Below, piece after piece: positions 45,031 to 53,019 of a stretch of DNA of 64,000 nt (positions within the stretch are counted from its first letter, which is position 1; each line of letters begins with the position of its first letter). Made by a program: the position numbers and the translations under genes. Below the pieces are notes generated by a model. It worked only from the letters and a program-made list of their open reading frames with translations, made no database searches and was not told the DNA's origin. Origin of the DNA: CAWDCV01 sp963728125 (GTDB lineage Bacteria > Actinomycetota > Actinomycetes > CAWDCV01); NCBI GenBank assembly GCA_963728125.1, contig CAVSIZ010000015.1, forward strand, positions 124,001 to 188,000, written 5' to 3'.

Positions 45031-45291
45031 ACAGCAAACGACCCGCGGGGTTACCTCCATGAAGAGGGCCGGGAGGACGAGGCCCAGCGCCCGCGGGTCG
45101 TGGTGACTGCCTGGTATTCGCCGGCCGCCATCAGGCGGTCGCAGTGGAACTAGTTATCAGGAAGTCCACCGGTCCGAAGGACGGCGGCTAACTGACAGCC
45201 ACCTCACGCGTCCAAAGACTGTTCAACGCCTGGACCACCTCCCTTCCCGTGTACGCCGCAATTTATGTCATCGACGCAACCGAGGCCACCC
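45031..45291. ncRNA. Structured intergenic region, candidate RNA or terminator
   Basis: 261 bases between pdxH and the convergent thioesterase-like gene with no credible frame. ACGACCCGCGGG (45038-45049) pairs perfectly with CCCGCGGGTCGT (45090-45101), enclosing a smaller GGGCC/GGCCC hairpin. Next, GCCTG / CAGGC and ACTGC / GCAGT nest around 45105-45150, and GTCC-GAA-GGAC forms a short hairpin near 45172-45182. The first stem alone fits a terminator for pdxH. The remaining nested pairing suggests a structured RNA, but I recognise no known RNA family (it is not RNase P, tmRNA, SRP RNA or a known riboswitch). Confidence 0.3.
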
Positions 45292-46032
45292 CTATTGGAC
45301 GACGGCAAAGACCCGCGGGTCGACGGTGAACCAGGTCGACCGAGCCGCGCCGAGAACCACACCGTCGCTGCCGTACACCGTCGTGGCGGTGAACGCCTTA
45401 CGACCCTCCCTGCCCAGCAGCTGGCCCATCACGACGCATCGATCTCCCGGTCGAGGTACGCCGTCGACGCGCGCGGTCATGCGCCCTACCACCATGGGCC
45501 GGCCGACAAGGTCCAACGTCCACGCACCCGGACAGTCGAGCGCTGCCCAGACGAACTCGGAGCCGACGCGGCCGGACGCCAGATCGACCAGTGACTCGTC
45601 AGGGATCCATGAGCACGCCGTTGTTTCGGTCAGTCCGGCAACCGGACCCGGGCGCAAGCACAACCCATCACCTGGTGCACGTTCCGTGCCGCAGACGAAG
45701 CACGTCGGGAACGGATGACCGGTCGCTCCGCGGTACGCCTGCTCGGCAGCGCTCACGTCGGACGACGCGGCGATCGCAACGACCGGCGGGTCCTCGCCGG
45801 CGGAAGTCGCATCGGCGACGAGATCTTCGCCGTGCCTGAGCTCGACGAGCCCATCGCTGGTTCGCTCCACGGTAAGCGGCTGTTCCAGCGGAGGCGGACG
45901 ACGCAGCGTCACCGTCATGACGCGGGATGCCGGTGTTGCAGCATGGTGTGCGAGCAGTCCGCAGACGTACCCGCCATTGCCCGAACCTGGCGGTCCGTTG
46001 AACCGGGTAGCAATCGAGAGCGTCGACGTCAC
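45292..46032 (-). CDS. Hotdog-fold thioesterase-like protein
   Basis: A 246-residue cytoplasmic protein. FNGPPGSGNGGYVCGLLA near residues 11-28 and the later SEFVWAALDCPGAW and MVVGRMTARVDGVPRPGDR resemble the two half-domains of acyl-CoA thioesterase-like hotdog proteins. CFVCGTER near 110 contains a Cys pair. The catalytic residues are not clear to me and the substrate is unknown. GTG 46032. It overlaps the end of udgX by 4 bases, so it is translated from the same message. It converges on the structured region downstream of pdxH. Confidence 0.7.
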   Translation of the reverse strand: MTSTLSIATRFNGPPGSGNGGYVCGLLAHHAATPASRVMTVTLRRPPPLEQPLTVERTSDGLVELRHGEDLVADATSAGEDPPVVAIAASSDVSAAEQAYRGATGHPFPTCFVCGTERAPGDGLCLRPGPVAGLTETTACSWIPDESLVDLASGRVGSEFVWAALDCPGAWTLDLVGRPMVVGRMTARVDGVPRPGDRCVVMGQLLGREGRKAFTATTVYGSDGVVLGAARSTWFTVDPRVFAVVQ

Positions 46033-46688
46033 GGACGGAGCGCGTCCGCGGCCACCGCCAGGTCGGAGACGAGTCCGGCGTAGGCGCCTTCGCGATCGTC
46101 AGCGCGCAGGACCGCCGACGGATGGATGGTCGCGACGATCCAACCGTTCTGGGTGGCCGCGTCCTCACCGAGTACACCCTGACGAGGCATCAGCACGCCG
46201 CGCTGTTTCGTCACTCGGAAACCCGGACCGAGCAGCGCCTTACCCGCAGTGGCGCCCAGTGCAATCAGCATCTCCGGATCGAGGACGCTGAGTTCGGCTT
46301 CGAGCCACGGCTTGCACGCGACCAGATGAGCGAGATCCGGTGTCTGGTGGATCCGCCGCTTGCCCGGCCCGGACTGAGTGAACCGAAAGTGTTTGACGGC
46401 GTTGGTGACGTACGCCTGCGCCCGGTCGATCCCGGCCTCTTCGAGCGCGCGATCGAGGATCTTGCCAGCCGGGCCGACGAAGGGAGCGCCCTGCCGGTCC
46501 TCCTGGTCTCCCGGTTGCTCACCGACCAGCACGACACGGGCTGCTGGTGAGCCGGCGCCGAAGACGGTCTGCGTAGCGTTCGCGAACAACTCGCAGCCCT
46601 GGCAGTCCCGCGCGGCTGCGGCCAGACCGTCGATGCCGACGCCGTCGGGAACCCACTTCTGGGCACCGGGTCGTTCCGGGGTAGACAT
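46029..46688 (-). CDS. udgX: UdgX-type uracil-DNA glycosylase
   Basis: A 219-residue member of the uracil-DNA glycosylase superfamily. GEQPGDQED is at residues 56-64 (family-4-like motif A) and HPSAVLRA near 190. The inserted loop GKRRIHQTP, with KRRIH at 110-114, is the hallmark of UdgX, whose histidine forms a covalent bond to the sugar at the uracil site. Cys pair CQGC near 29-32 and a further Cys in ACKPW near 126 fit an iron-sulfur site. ATG 46688. Coupled to the downstream hotdog gene by a 4-base overlap. Confidence 0.92.
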   Translation of the reverse strand: MSTPERPGAQKWVPDGVGIDGLAAAARDCQGCELFANATQTVFGAGSPAARVVLVGEQPGDQEDRQGAPFVGPAGKILDRALEEAGIDRAQAYVTNAVKHFRFTQSGPGKRRIHQTPDLAHLVACKPWLEAELSVLDPEMLIALGATAGKALLGPGFRVTKQRGVLMPRQGVLGEDAATQNGWIVATIHPSAVLRADDREGAYAGLVSDLAVAADALRP

Positions 46689-46735
46689 GGGTGGACGGTA
46701 CCCCCGAACGGCGATCTCACCCGTCGGGGTATCAG

Positions 46736-47041
46736 CTACCGCGCGGCGATGATCGCCACGATGACGCAGATCCCGAACGCGACCGTCAGCATCGCGAGCG
46801 CTGCCGTCGCGATTGGGTCGGCAGTCGTGGACGGCCGGGAGTAGCGCCGTCGTGCGTGGACGAGCAGGAGCATCGCCGTCGCGACACCCACCCCGGCGAG
46901 CAGCACGGCGACGATCGCCTCACCGACCGCGAGCCGCAGCGACAGCAGCGCCAGCGCGCCGAGGGCAAGGCAGGTGCGGTTCCAGGACAGGTTCGTGCGC
47001 TCGGTGGCGAGACCGCGGCCGTACGGCGCCTCCTCGGTCAT
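46736..47041 (-). CDS. DUF202 membrane protein, first of two
   Basis: A 101-residue protein with three hydrophobic segments (LALGALALLSLRLAVGEAIVA, VLLAGVGVATAMLLLV, ALAMLTVAFGICVIVAII). The start LATERTNLSWNRTCLALGAL is the DUF202 (YidH-like) signature with conserved E-R-T-x-L-x-W-x-R-T. ATG 47041. Function unknown. It lies 79 bases after a second DUF202 gene on the same strand, with a long hairpin in the gap. Confidence 0.82.
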   Translation of the reverse strand: MTEEAPYGRGLATERTNLSWNRTCLALGALALLSLRLAVGEAIVAVLLAGVGVATAMLLLVHARRRYSRPSTTADPIATAALAMLTVAFGICVIVAIIAAR

Positions 47042-47051
47042 GAGTGCTGAA

Positions 47052-47110
47052 CTCCAACAACGGATGCGGTTCTGACCACCATCGCGCCGCATTTCCCTCC
47101 GTTGTTGGAG
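47052..47110. terminator. 13-base hairpin between the two DUF202 genes
   Basis: CTCCAACAACGGA (47052-47064) is the exact reverse complement of TCCGTTGTTGGAG (47098-47110), with a 33-base loop that itself contains GCGG/CCGC pairing. It lies in the 79-base gap between two same-strand genes, so it could attenuate the second gene or stabilise the first message. Confidence 0.55.
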
Positions 47111-47120
47111 GTGTTGGCGG

Positions 47121-47486
47121 TCACGAGAGCACCAGGACGACGATGAGACCGGCGATCGACAGCGCCGCGATGCCGTACGCCAGGAGCGGTGCCAGCGCAG
47201 GCACGGGCAACGATTCCTGCCGTCGCAGCGCCAACTCGGCGCGATACCACCGGCGGAAGGCCGTAGCGCTCACGATGACGCCGCTGCCGACAAGGGCGAT
47301 CGCGAGCAGCTGTCGAGCGATGAGGTCGACGTCGCGCAGGAATGCTTCGACGCCGATGCCTGCGGCGACGAGCGCCAGCGCCGTCCGAATCCAGGCGAGG
47401 AACGTCCGCTCGTTCGCCAGCGTGAACCGCGGGTCAGGATCGCTGCCCTCGGAGCGCAGCCGCTCCTGCCACCCTCCGCGTGCCAC
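47121..47486 (-). CDS. DUF202 (YidH-like) membrane protein, second of two
   Basis: A 121-residue protein with three predicted spans. FTLANERTFLAWIRTALALV near residues 21-40 is the YidH/DUF202 signature, and LLAYGIAALSIAGLIVVLV ends the protein. GTG 47486 start. The pair encodes two different DUF202 subunits, an arrangement seen in other bacteria; function is not known. The upstream neighbour is the small gene next to parA on the same strand, 27 bases away, so all may be one transcript. Confidence 0.85.
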   Translation of the reverse strand: MARGGWQERLRSEGSDPDPRFTLANERTFLAWIRTALALVAAGIGVEAFLRDVDLIARQLLAIALVGSGVIVSATAFRRWYRAELALRRQESLPVPALAPLLAYGIAALSIAGLIVVLVLS

Positions 47487-47513
47487 GACGCCGGCTTCGA
47501 CGCGAAACCGGGA

Positions 47514-47813
47514 TCAGGACGTCAGCCAGACGCGAAGGACATGGAAGGCGGCGTCCTCGGCCGTCATCCCCTGCTCGGCCGCTCGGGTCTTCAACCTCTT
47601 GCGCATCGACTTCGGCATCGGAACGATCACGTCGACGGGCTTGTCCTTGCCGAACTCGCTGTCCCAGCCGTTCTTTCCCTTGCGAGCGGGCCGCTCCAGC
47701 TCCGCCTGCAACCGTGCTGGCAAGCTCCCGAGGCGGGGAGCCGCAGGGTGGACATGGCCGTCGGGAGCCTTGCGCAGCGCGGGTCGCGGGCTCGGGTTTC
47801 GTACTGAGGGCAC
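47514..47813 (-). CDS. Small basic protein, putative ParA partner
   Basis: A 99-residue protein. The N-terminal half is disordered and Pro/Arg-rich (RNPSPRPALRKAPDGH); the C-terminal 40 residues (VDVIVPMPKSMRKRLKTRAA, then EQGMTAEDAAFHVLRVWL) read as one strand and two helices, as in ribbon-helix-helix DNA-binding proteins. It starts 5 bases after the ParA stop, so they are cotranscribed. A DNA-binding partner for the ParA ATPase is a good inference; neither a ParB nor parS-like repeats are visible nearby. The family is not one I can name. Confidence 0.65.
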   Translation of the reverse strand: MPSVRNPSPRPALRKAPDGHVHPAAPRLGSLPARLQAELERPARKGKNGWDSEFGKDKPVDVIVPMPKSMRKRLKTRAAEQGMTAEDAAFHVLRVWLTS

Positions 47814-47817
47814 CTGA

Positions 47818-48609
47818 CTATCGCCTTCCCATCAGCGAGGGTCCGTCACCGACCGCCGTCGCCAGGACTCGGTCGAGATACGTCGACAACACGTGCGACG
47901 CGTCGCGCGCGCCTCGGGAGTGCCACCGCTGCACCGGGACGCAGGCACCCTGGGCCTGCGTCACCGCGGAGCGGTCGAGCATCGCCGGGTCGAACACGAG
48001 ATCTCCGTACGCGGTCGCCAGTTCGTCCAGCCGGAACCGGTGCTCGCTGGTGGGGCGGACCCGATTCGCGACGATCCCGATGGTACGCAGCCGCAGGTTG
48101 AAACCACGCCGGACCACATCAACCGCGTCGAGCGCCTGCTGGGCGCCCTGGAGCGCGAACAGGGACGGTTCGGCGACCACGAGTGCCCGCTGCGAGGCGG
48201 CCAGGGCGTTCTTCGTGAGCTCGCCAAGCGAGGGTGGGGTGTCGATGAGGACGATGTCGTACGCCGACGGCGTGCCGTTCATCGCCTTACGCAGCCGCAG
48301 CTCGCTGCCCTTGCCTTCGGGTCGGTTGCGGTGCTCCAGCGCCGGCTCGGCGGCAATGACTTGGACTTCCTCGCCCCAGCCGCTCATCGTCACGGCTTCC
48401 TTGAGGACTCCGGCGCGGGCATCGGCGAGCACGTCATTGGCGGTGAAGGTCACGTCCTTGGGGTCGAGCGCGGTGGTGGCATTGGCTTGGGGATCCAGGT
48501 CGACGACGAGCGCGCGCAGCCCGCGTTCCAGGGCGGCGCCGGCGAGTCCGAGGACGAGGGTGGTCTTTCCGACGCCTCCCTTCAGACTCAGCACGCTCAT
48601 CACCAGCAT
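47818..48609 (-). CDS. ParA-family ATPase
   Basis: Deviant-Walker P-loop ATPase, 263 residues. KGGVGKTT is at residues 10-17, DLDPQANAT near 40-48 (Walker A' / switch), and IVLIDTPPSLGELTKNAL near 120-137 the Walker B region. An ATG at 48609 (MLVMSVLSL) or 48600 starts it. It has no N-terminal DNA-binding domain, as in small ParA/MinD-like proteins. With the tiny basic protein after it, it forms an orphan two-gene module, not next to an origin. Roles in cargo positioning or plasmid/chromosome partition are possible; which one is not shown. Confidence 0.88.
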   Translation of the reverse strand: MLVMSVLSLKGGVGKTTLVLGLAGAALERGLRALVVDLDPQANATTALDPKDVTFTANDVLADARAGVLKEAVTMSGWGEEVQVIAAEPALEHRNRPEGKGSELRLRKAMNGTPSAYDIVLIDTPPSLGELTKNALAASQRALVVAEPSLFALQGAQQALDAVDVVRRGFNLRLRTIGIVANRVRPTSEHRFRLDELATAYGDLVFDPAMLDRSAVTQAQGACVPVQRWHSRGARDASHVLSTYLDRVLATAVGDGPSLMGRR

Positions 48610-48767
48610 GATCGGAGTATCCCCTGTCGAGGGTCCGTCCACTAGGACGAGCGCGTGGTGGTGCGCTGCGTCGTGCGTCGTCGAGTGGTTCCCAGTGCAC
48701 GCGACACGCCGGCGAATCATGAGCGCGAAGAACCAGCTGACGCGCCGCACGTCGCGCCAGCGCGGCG

Positions 48768-50124
48768 TCAGCGGCGCACCGCTTCGTAGCGGGCCAGCGC
48801 GACCTTGCGCTCCTCGGCATGGTCGACGATGCGTTCCGGGTATCCCCCTGGCACCCCGTCTGGCAGCGCCCACGGCTCGTGCACGGCGGCACCCTCGATC
48901 GATCGCAGCTCGGGGACGTACCTGCGGACGTAGTCGCCATCGGGGTCGAACTTGCGGCCCTGTGTGACCGGGTTGAAGACGCGAAAGTACGGCGCTGCGT
49001 CCGTACCGCTGCCGGCCACCCACTGCCAGCCGTGATTGTTGGACGCGAGGTCGCCGTCCCGCAGCCAGTGCATGAACTCGCGCGCGCCACGCTGCCACTC
49101 GACGTGCAGGTCCTTCACCAGAAACGATGCGACGACCATGCGCACCCGGTTGTGCACCCAGCCCTCGGCGCGTAGCTGCCGCATCCCGGCATCGACGAAC
49201 GGGTAGCCGGTGCGGCCCTCGCTCCAGGCGCGGAAGTGCTCGTCGGCGGTCTTGCCGGTGGCGTACGTCATCCGCGCCATGTCGGGGCGGAGGTACTCGC
49301 GAGCGCTGCGCGGATGATGAAAGAGCACGTCGGCGTAGAACTCACGCCAGGCGAGTTCGCTGCGATAGCTCTCCACATTCTTGCCGCGCTTGGCGGCCAG
49401 GTCTGCCAGCAAGGTCCGCGGATGGATCTCGCCGTACTTCAGGTGGGCGGACATGGCCGAGGTGCCAGGCTGATCCGGACGATTGCGCATCTCGGCGTAC
49501 TCCATCAGCGGACCGTCGCGAAATGCTCGCCAGCGACGCAGCGCCGCGTCCTCCCCGGCGGTCGGCAAGTTCATCGCGCCGAGGTCGGGCTCGCGTGGGA
49601 GGTCAATGCTCTTCAGCGGTCGTACCCAGTGCGGCGCTCCGCAGTGTCGCGGCTGGCGCCCGCCAGCCATGGTCGAGCCACGCCCGGTAGAAGGGCGAGA
49701 ACACCGAGTACGGCGTGCCGTCGTCCTTGCGTATCCGGCCAGGCGCGATCGCGTACGGCGACCCGGTTCGCACGAGCGCGATGTCATGCTCGGCCAGCGC
49801 CTTCTCGACGCGGGAGTCGCGCTCGCTGCCGTACGGGCCGTAGTCGGCGGCGACGTGCACCGCCTCGGCGCTTGCCGCGCGCGCGACCCGGATCACCTCG
49901 TCGACGGGGTCGCCACGGCGGACGAGGAGGTTGTCGTCGATGGACTCGGCCAGCGCACGCAAGCTTCGGAGCAACCACACACGCCGGGTGGGTCCCGACG
50001 GTTCCCACAGCCGCTCGTCGAACACGAACAGGGGGACGACATCGTCTGCGGCAGTGGCCTCGAGGAGGGCCGGATTGTCGCGCCGGCGAAGATCGCGGCG
50101 AAACCACATCACGTGCGTCGTCAT
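48768..50124 (-). pseudogene. phr: Class I deoxyribodipyrimidine photolyase, one frameshift
   Basis: Blue-light flavoenzyme repairing pyrimidine dimers, about 451 residues when joined. The N-terminal domain is in one frame from ATG 50124 (THVMWFRRDLRRRDNPALLE, then SVFSPFYRAWLDHGWRAPA) and runs into a stop at about 49603. The rest is in the next frame from HWVRPLKSIDLPREPDLG: FAD-binding AWREFYADVLFHHPR, GRTGYPFVDAGMRQLRAEGW, MVVASFLVKDLHVEWQRGA, and NNHGWQWVAGSGTDAAPYFR. The change is near 49632 (plus one or minus two bases). All key residues are kept on both sides. It is either recently inactivated or intact with one base error. Divergent from ideR. Confidence 0.88.
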
Positions 50125-50233
50125 GTCGCTCGACCCTAAAAGCATGACGATCGAACTGCCTCTCGAGCATCTGCTCGCTCAGAGGCGGACAATGGGTACG
50201 TTGCAGTTCTCGATGTCGGACGGAGACACCCCC

Positions 50234-50938
50234 GTGAGCCACGACCTGATCGACACCACGGAGATGTATCTCCGCACGATCTTCGAGCTCGAGGAGGAGG
50301 GCATCGTCCCCCTGCGCGCCCGAATCGCGCAGCGCCTTCAGCAGTCCGGCCCGACCGTGAGCCAAACCGTTGCCCGGATGGAGCGTGATGGTCTCCTCAC
50401 CGTCGAAGGCGATCGTCACCTGGAGCTGTCAGAAAAGGGACGCGCGCTCGCGACTCGAGTGATGCGCAAGCATCGCCTCGCCGAATGCCTGCTCGTCGAC
50501 GTCATCGGGTTGGCATGGGAGGACGTGCATCCAGAGGCATGCCGATGGGAGCACGTGATGTCGGAAGCAGTCGAGAAGCGTCTGGTCGAGTTGCTCGGTC
50601 ATCCCACGCAGTCGCCGTACGGAAATCCCATTCCTGGCTTGAACGAGCTCGGCGAGATACCCGCTGACGGTGCTGCACCCGAAGCATTCATGGACGGTGT
50701 CGTCAGCATCGACCGAGTTTCGCTCACCGAAAGCAGACAGGTAATCGTGCGACGCATCGGTGAGCCGGTGCAGACCGATGTCGATGTCATGTCGATGCTG
50801 CAACGCGTGGGTGCGACACCCGGATCCGTTGTGACGTTGAGAAAAGCGCCAGCTGGTGTACTTGTGGGAAGTAGCGGCGAGACGGCGGAACTCGATGCTG
50901 CAGTCGCATCGCACGTGTTCGTCGCCACCATCACATAA
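50234..50938 (+). CDS. ideR: Iron-dependent repressor, DtxR/IdeR
   Basis: Iron-sensing transcriptional repressor, 234 residues. DLIDTTEMYLRTIFELEEEG near residues 4-23 and RIAQRLQQSGPTVSQTVARM near 30-49 are the winged-helix domain. HPEACRWEHVMSEAVEKRL near 98-116 contains the Cys, Glu and His metal ligands; NPIPGLNELGEIPADG leads to the SH3-like third domain (RVGATPGSVVTL). GTG 50234 is chosen because similarity starts at VSHDLIDTTEMYLR; an in-frame ATG at 50144 would add 30 residues. It is followed by a strong hairpin. It should repress siderophore and uptake genes with Fe2+; none is in the window. Confidence 0.92.
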   Translation: MSHDLIDTTEMYLRTIFELEEEGIVPLRARIAQRLQQSGPTVSQTVARMERDGLLTVEGDRHLELSEKGRALATRVMRKHRLAECLLVDVIGLAWEDVHPEACRWEHVMSEAVEKRLVELLGHPTQSPYGNPIPGLNELGEIPADGAAPEAFMDGVVSIDRVSLTESRQVIVRRIGEPVQTDVDVMSMLQRVGATPGSVVTLRKAPAGVLVGSSGETAELDAAVASHVFVATIT

Positions 50939-50958
50939 CGAAGGCGTCAATGCTGCGC

Positions 50959-50991
50959 GCAACACCGGCATCAGTAGAAAGCCGGTGTTGC
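50959..50991 (+). terminator. ideR terminator hairpin
   Basis: An 11-base perfect stem, GCAACACCGGC and GCCGGTGTTGC, with an 11-base loop, beginning 21 bases after the ideR stop. No long T run follows, as usual in actinobacteria. Confidence 0.65.
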
Positions 50992-51001
50992 ACGATGTCG
51001 G

Positions 51002-51040
51002 TGTGACACTTGCATCTCCATTGTGTCGATAAGTGTCACA
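51002..51040. promoter_or_regulatory. 10-base palindrome TGTGACACTT / AAGTGTCACA
   Basis: Perfect arms at 51002-51011 and 51031-51040 with a 19-base AT-rich spacer, in the long gap between ideR and an unknown membrane-protein gene. The half-site TGTGA resembles CRP-type sites but the spacing does not. A regulator site or a second hairpin are both possible. Confidence 0.35.
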
Positions 51041-51692
51041 TCTCGCACTGTGTTACCAAGCATCACCGGACAGTAAGCAACGATCCAGATCGAGCGAACT
51101 CGACATGGACGCCGAGTAGCGTTCCCGGCCCCCATGTGTTTAGCCTCAGCTACTCCCGTCGATGAGTTGGCGGGAGTGCACCGGTGGACGCCGAATCCTG
51201 CCGCCACTGGCTGCTCGAGCCCATGACGGCAGGAGCGGGGGACCGGGCACTCGGTCTCTCGAATAGAGCGACCTCGGGGTGACAGCCGCGCACTGCACAA
51301 CCCTGCACAACACTGCGCGGCCGGGCCAACTTCCCTCTTCCCCTACCCGTTCCAGGTCGGCACCGCACACGCTGTGCCCACCGTCGACGGGTTGCGGCCC
51401 CATCCCGACAGCTGCCCCGTAGGCGTGGGGAAGGGGCTGCTCCATGTCCGTCCTAGGTACCGCGTCGCGACCGATCGGCCTCGACGCGCTGCCACAACCG
51501 CTCGCTCCTGCCCGCCGGGTACCCCCCGGCCGGCACCGGGGCGCGCCGGTGTGGCCGCTGCGGGTCGAAGCCGTGGCGTCGTCTGTTGGTGCCTGGGCCG
51601 GCGTGCTTGCCAGAGCGCGGTTCGCCTCGACTCGCCATAGTGGAGAGGGGAACCGTGCCTCGAGCAGGCGTGCGGCCGGAGGAGGAGGTGCG

Positions 51693-52163
51693 ATGACGGA
51701 TCCGTTCGTCATCGGGGAGTACGAGGATCGTGACCGCGCTCAGGCTGCCCTGCGCGCGGTGGCGAGTAACGGCGTGCCCCCCGGAGCGGTCGAGATCGAG
51801 CACGAGATCGTGGTCGTCAAGACCGGCCACGCTCGCTACACCGGGACCGGCATCGTCCTTGCCGGCACCGCGGTGGGTGCGGTCGTCGGCCTCCTCCTCG
51901 CTCTCCTCCTCCGCGTCGTCCTCGGCTCCCTGATCTCCATTTCATCGATGTACCTCCTCGTGGGTGTCGTCGTCGGCGCGCTCATCGGGGCAGCGTTCGT
52001 GCTGCTCGTGCGCGCATTGGAAGCCGATCCCGACGTCCACGACCGCAGCCGTCAGAGCCAGGTACGCGAAGAGCGCTACCGGCTGCGCGCCGATCCGGAA
52101 TATTTCGGCCGAATTCGGGAGGAACCCCCTGATCCGGGTACGCCTTCTTCTTCTGATCGCTGA
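51693..52163 (+). CDS. Unknown small membrane protein
   Basis: A 156-residue protein with a cytoplasmic start MTDPFVIGEYEDRDRAQAAL resembling flavin/stress small-domain proteins, and two strong membrane spans (GIVLAGTAVGAVVGLLLALL and SSMYLLVGVVVGALIGAAFV), glycine-spaced like glycine-zipper proteins. The charged C-terminus (RSRQSQVREERYRLR) lies inside. ATG 51693 has GGAGGAGG 5 bases upstream, an unusually good site. It is followed after 11 bases by another unknown gene, so they are one operon. The domain start recalls proteins that handle a hydrophobic metal or stress signal, but no function can be assigned. Confidence 0.6.
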   Translation: MTDPFVIGEYEDRDRAQAALRAVASNGVPPGAVEIEHEIVVVKTGHARYTGTGIVLAGTAVGAVVGLLLALLLRVVLGSLISISSMYLLVGVVVGALIGAAFVLLVRALEADPDVHDRSRQSQVREERYRLRADPEYFGRIREEPPDPGTPSSSDR

Positions 52164-52174
52164 CGGAGGCGACC

Positions 52175-52909
52175 GTGTCATCTCTGGAACGCAAGCTTCG
52201 GCTGCGCACCGAGTTCCTGCAGTGGCTGTACGACGCCAGCGACGGCGAAGACGACCGGATGCAGGACGAGAGCGACTTCCTGTCCCAGTCCGACGCCTCT
52301 GAGGAGGAGCTGGACGCGCTCATCCGCCACCTCGAGGGCGAGCGCCTCGTCCGCACCTTCCTGCACCTCGGCGGGCTGCTGCCCGCCGGTGTCGAGCTGA
52401 CCCCGATGGGCGTGCTGGAAATCCAGACCGCGCGTCGTGGTCGCTCCTCGGGCGAGGCCGAAGACACGGGGCCGCTCGGGCTCGGCGAGGACACCGGCCC
52501 AACCGAGCTGCCCGAGCCCGTGCCCGCCGCGGTCGCTAGCGAGCGATCCGGCAGCCTCCCTGCAAGCGGTGCGGGGACTGCCGCAGCCGGCGGTGTGGCC
52601 AACGGCAGTGACGGCGCGACCACCATGACGGACGAGCGCGGCAACGGGCACGCCCTCGGACTCGAGGACGAGCTCAAGGTGGCGTCGTACGTCAGCGCGT
52701 TCCGCAGCCACCTCGATCAGCTCGGACTCGATGAGGACGCCTACGCTCAGGCCTACGCCGACATGAACACGCTGGAGACGCAGCTGCGGGCACCACGTCC
52801 GCACCTCAGCGTTGTGCGCGCGCTGGCGCTCGCGCTGCACGCCACGGTGAAAGAGGGCACGGACGACGGAGCGCAGCGGGCCATCCGCGCGCATCCGCTG
52901 CCCTGGTAG
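52175..52909 (+). CDS. Unknown two-part soluble protein
   Basis: A 244-residue acidic protein I do not recognise. Residues 1-85 (LERKLRLRTEFLQWLYDASD, then EEELDALIRHLEGERLVRTF and LTPMGVLEIQTA) look like a winged-helix domain. A Gly/Pro/Glu low-complexity linker runs from about 87 to 155. Residues 160-235 are all-helical (LKVASYVSAFRSHLDQLGLD, ADMNTLETQLRAPRPHLSVV). GTG 52175, 11 bases after the previous gene. DNA binding is suggested by the N-domain shape only. Confidence 0.55.
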   Translation: MSSLERKLRLRTEFLQWLYDASDGEDDRMQDESDFLSQSDASEEELDALIRHLEGERLVRTFLHLGGLLPAGVELTPMGVLEIQTARRGRSSGEAEDTGPLGLGEDTGPTELPEPVPAAVASERSGSLPASGAGTAAAGGVANGSDGATTMTDERGNGHALGLEDELKVASYVSAFRSHLDQLGLDEDAYAQAYADMNTLETQLRAPRPHLSVVRALALALHATVKEGTDDGAQRAIRAHPLPW

Positions 52910-53019
52910 ACCACCCACGGGGGGCCAGCCCCCCGTGTACCCCCCAAAGGCGAATCCACCCTCCGGCCGCACGTCCGGGTAGTACGCGGCAGCGCTTGAG
53001 GCCGCACGAGCCGTGCGCG

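Larger units (their letters stand above)
50939..51692. other. 754-base non-coding region with four hairpins
   Basis: No frame here looks protein-coding: the open stretches are of low-complexity Arg/Pro type. It holds GCAACACCGGC (50959-50969) / GCCGGTGTTGC (50981-50991), a probable ideR terminator; TGTGACACTT (51002-51011) / AAGTGTCACA (51031-51040), a 10-base palindrome spaced 19; ACTCCCG (51152-51158) / CGGGAGT (51171-51177); and CCTGCCG (51197-51203) / CGGCAGG (51227-51233). The part 51000-51130 is AT-richer than the surroundings. The end carries GGAGGAGG for the next gene. It could hold a small RNA or an operator array; no iron-box sequence was found. Confidence 0.5.

Noticed and set aside
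46736..47486. The two DUF202 genes as one duplicated gene
   Set aside because: Their sequences differ widely apart from the signature, so they are distinct subunits, not a recent tandem copy.
50939..51692. An IdeR iron box in the gap after ideR
   Set aside because: No TTAGGTTAGGCTAACCTAA-like 19-mer; the nearest, TTTAGCCTCAGC, is not symmetrical.
51374..51692. An N-terminal extension of the unknown membrane protein back to 51444
   Set aside because: The added part is Arg/Pro-rich with no homology-like pattern, and ATG 51693 has a strong GGAGGAGG site.
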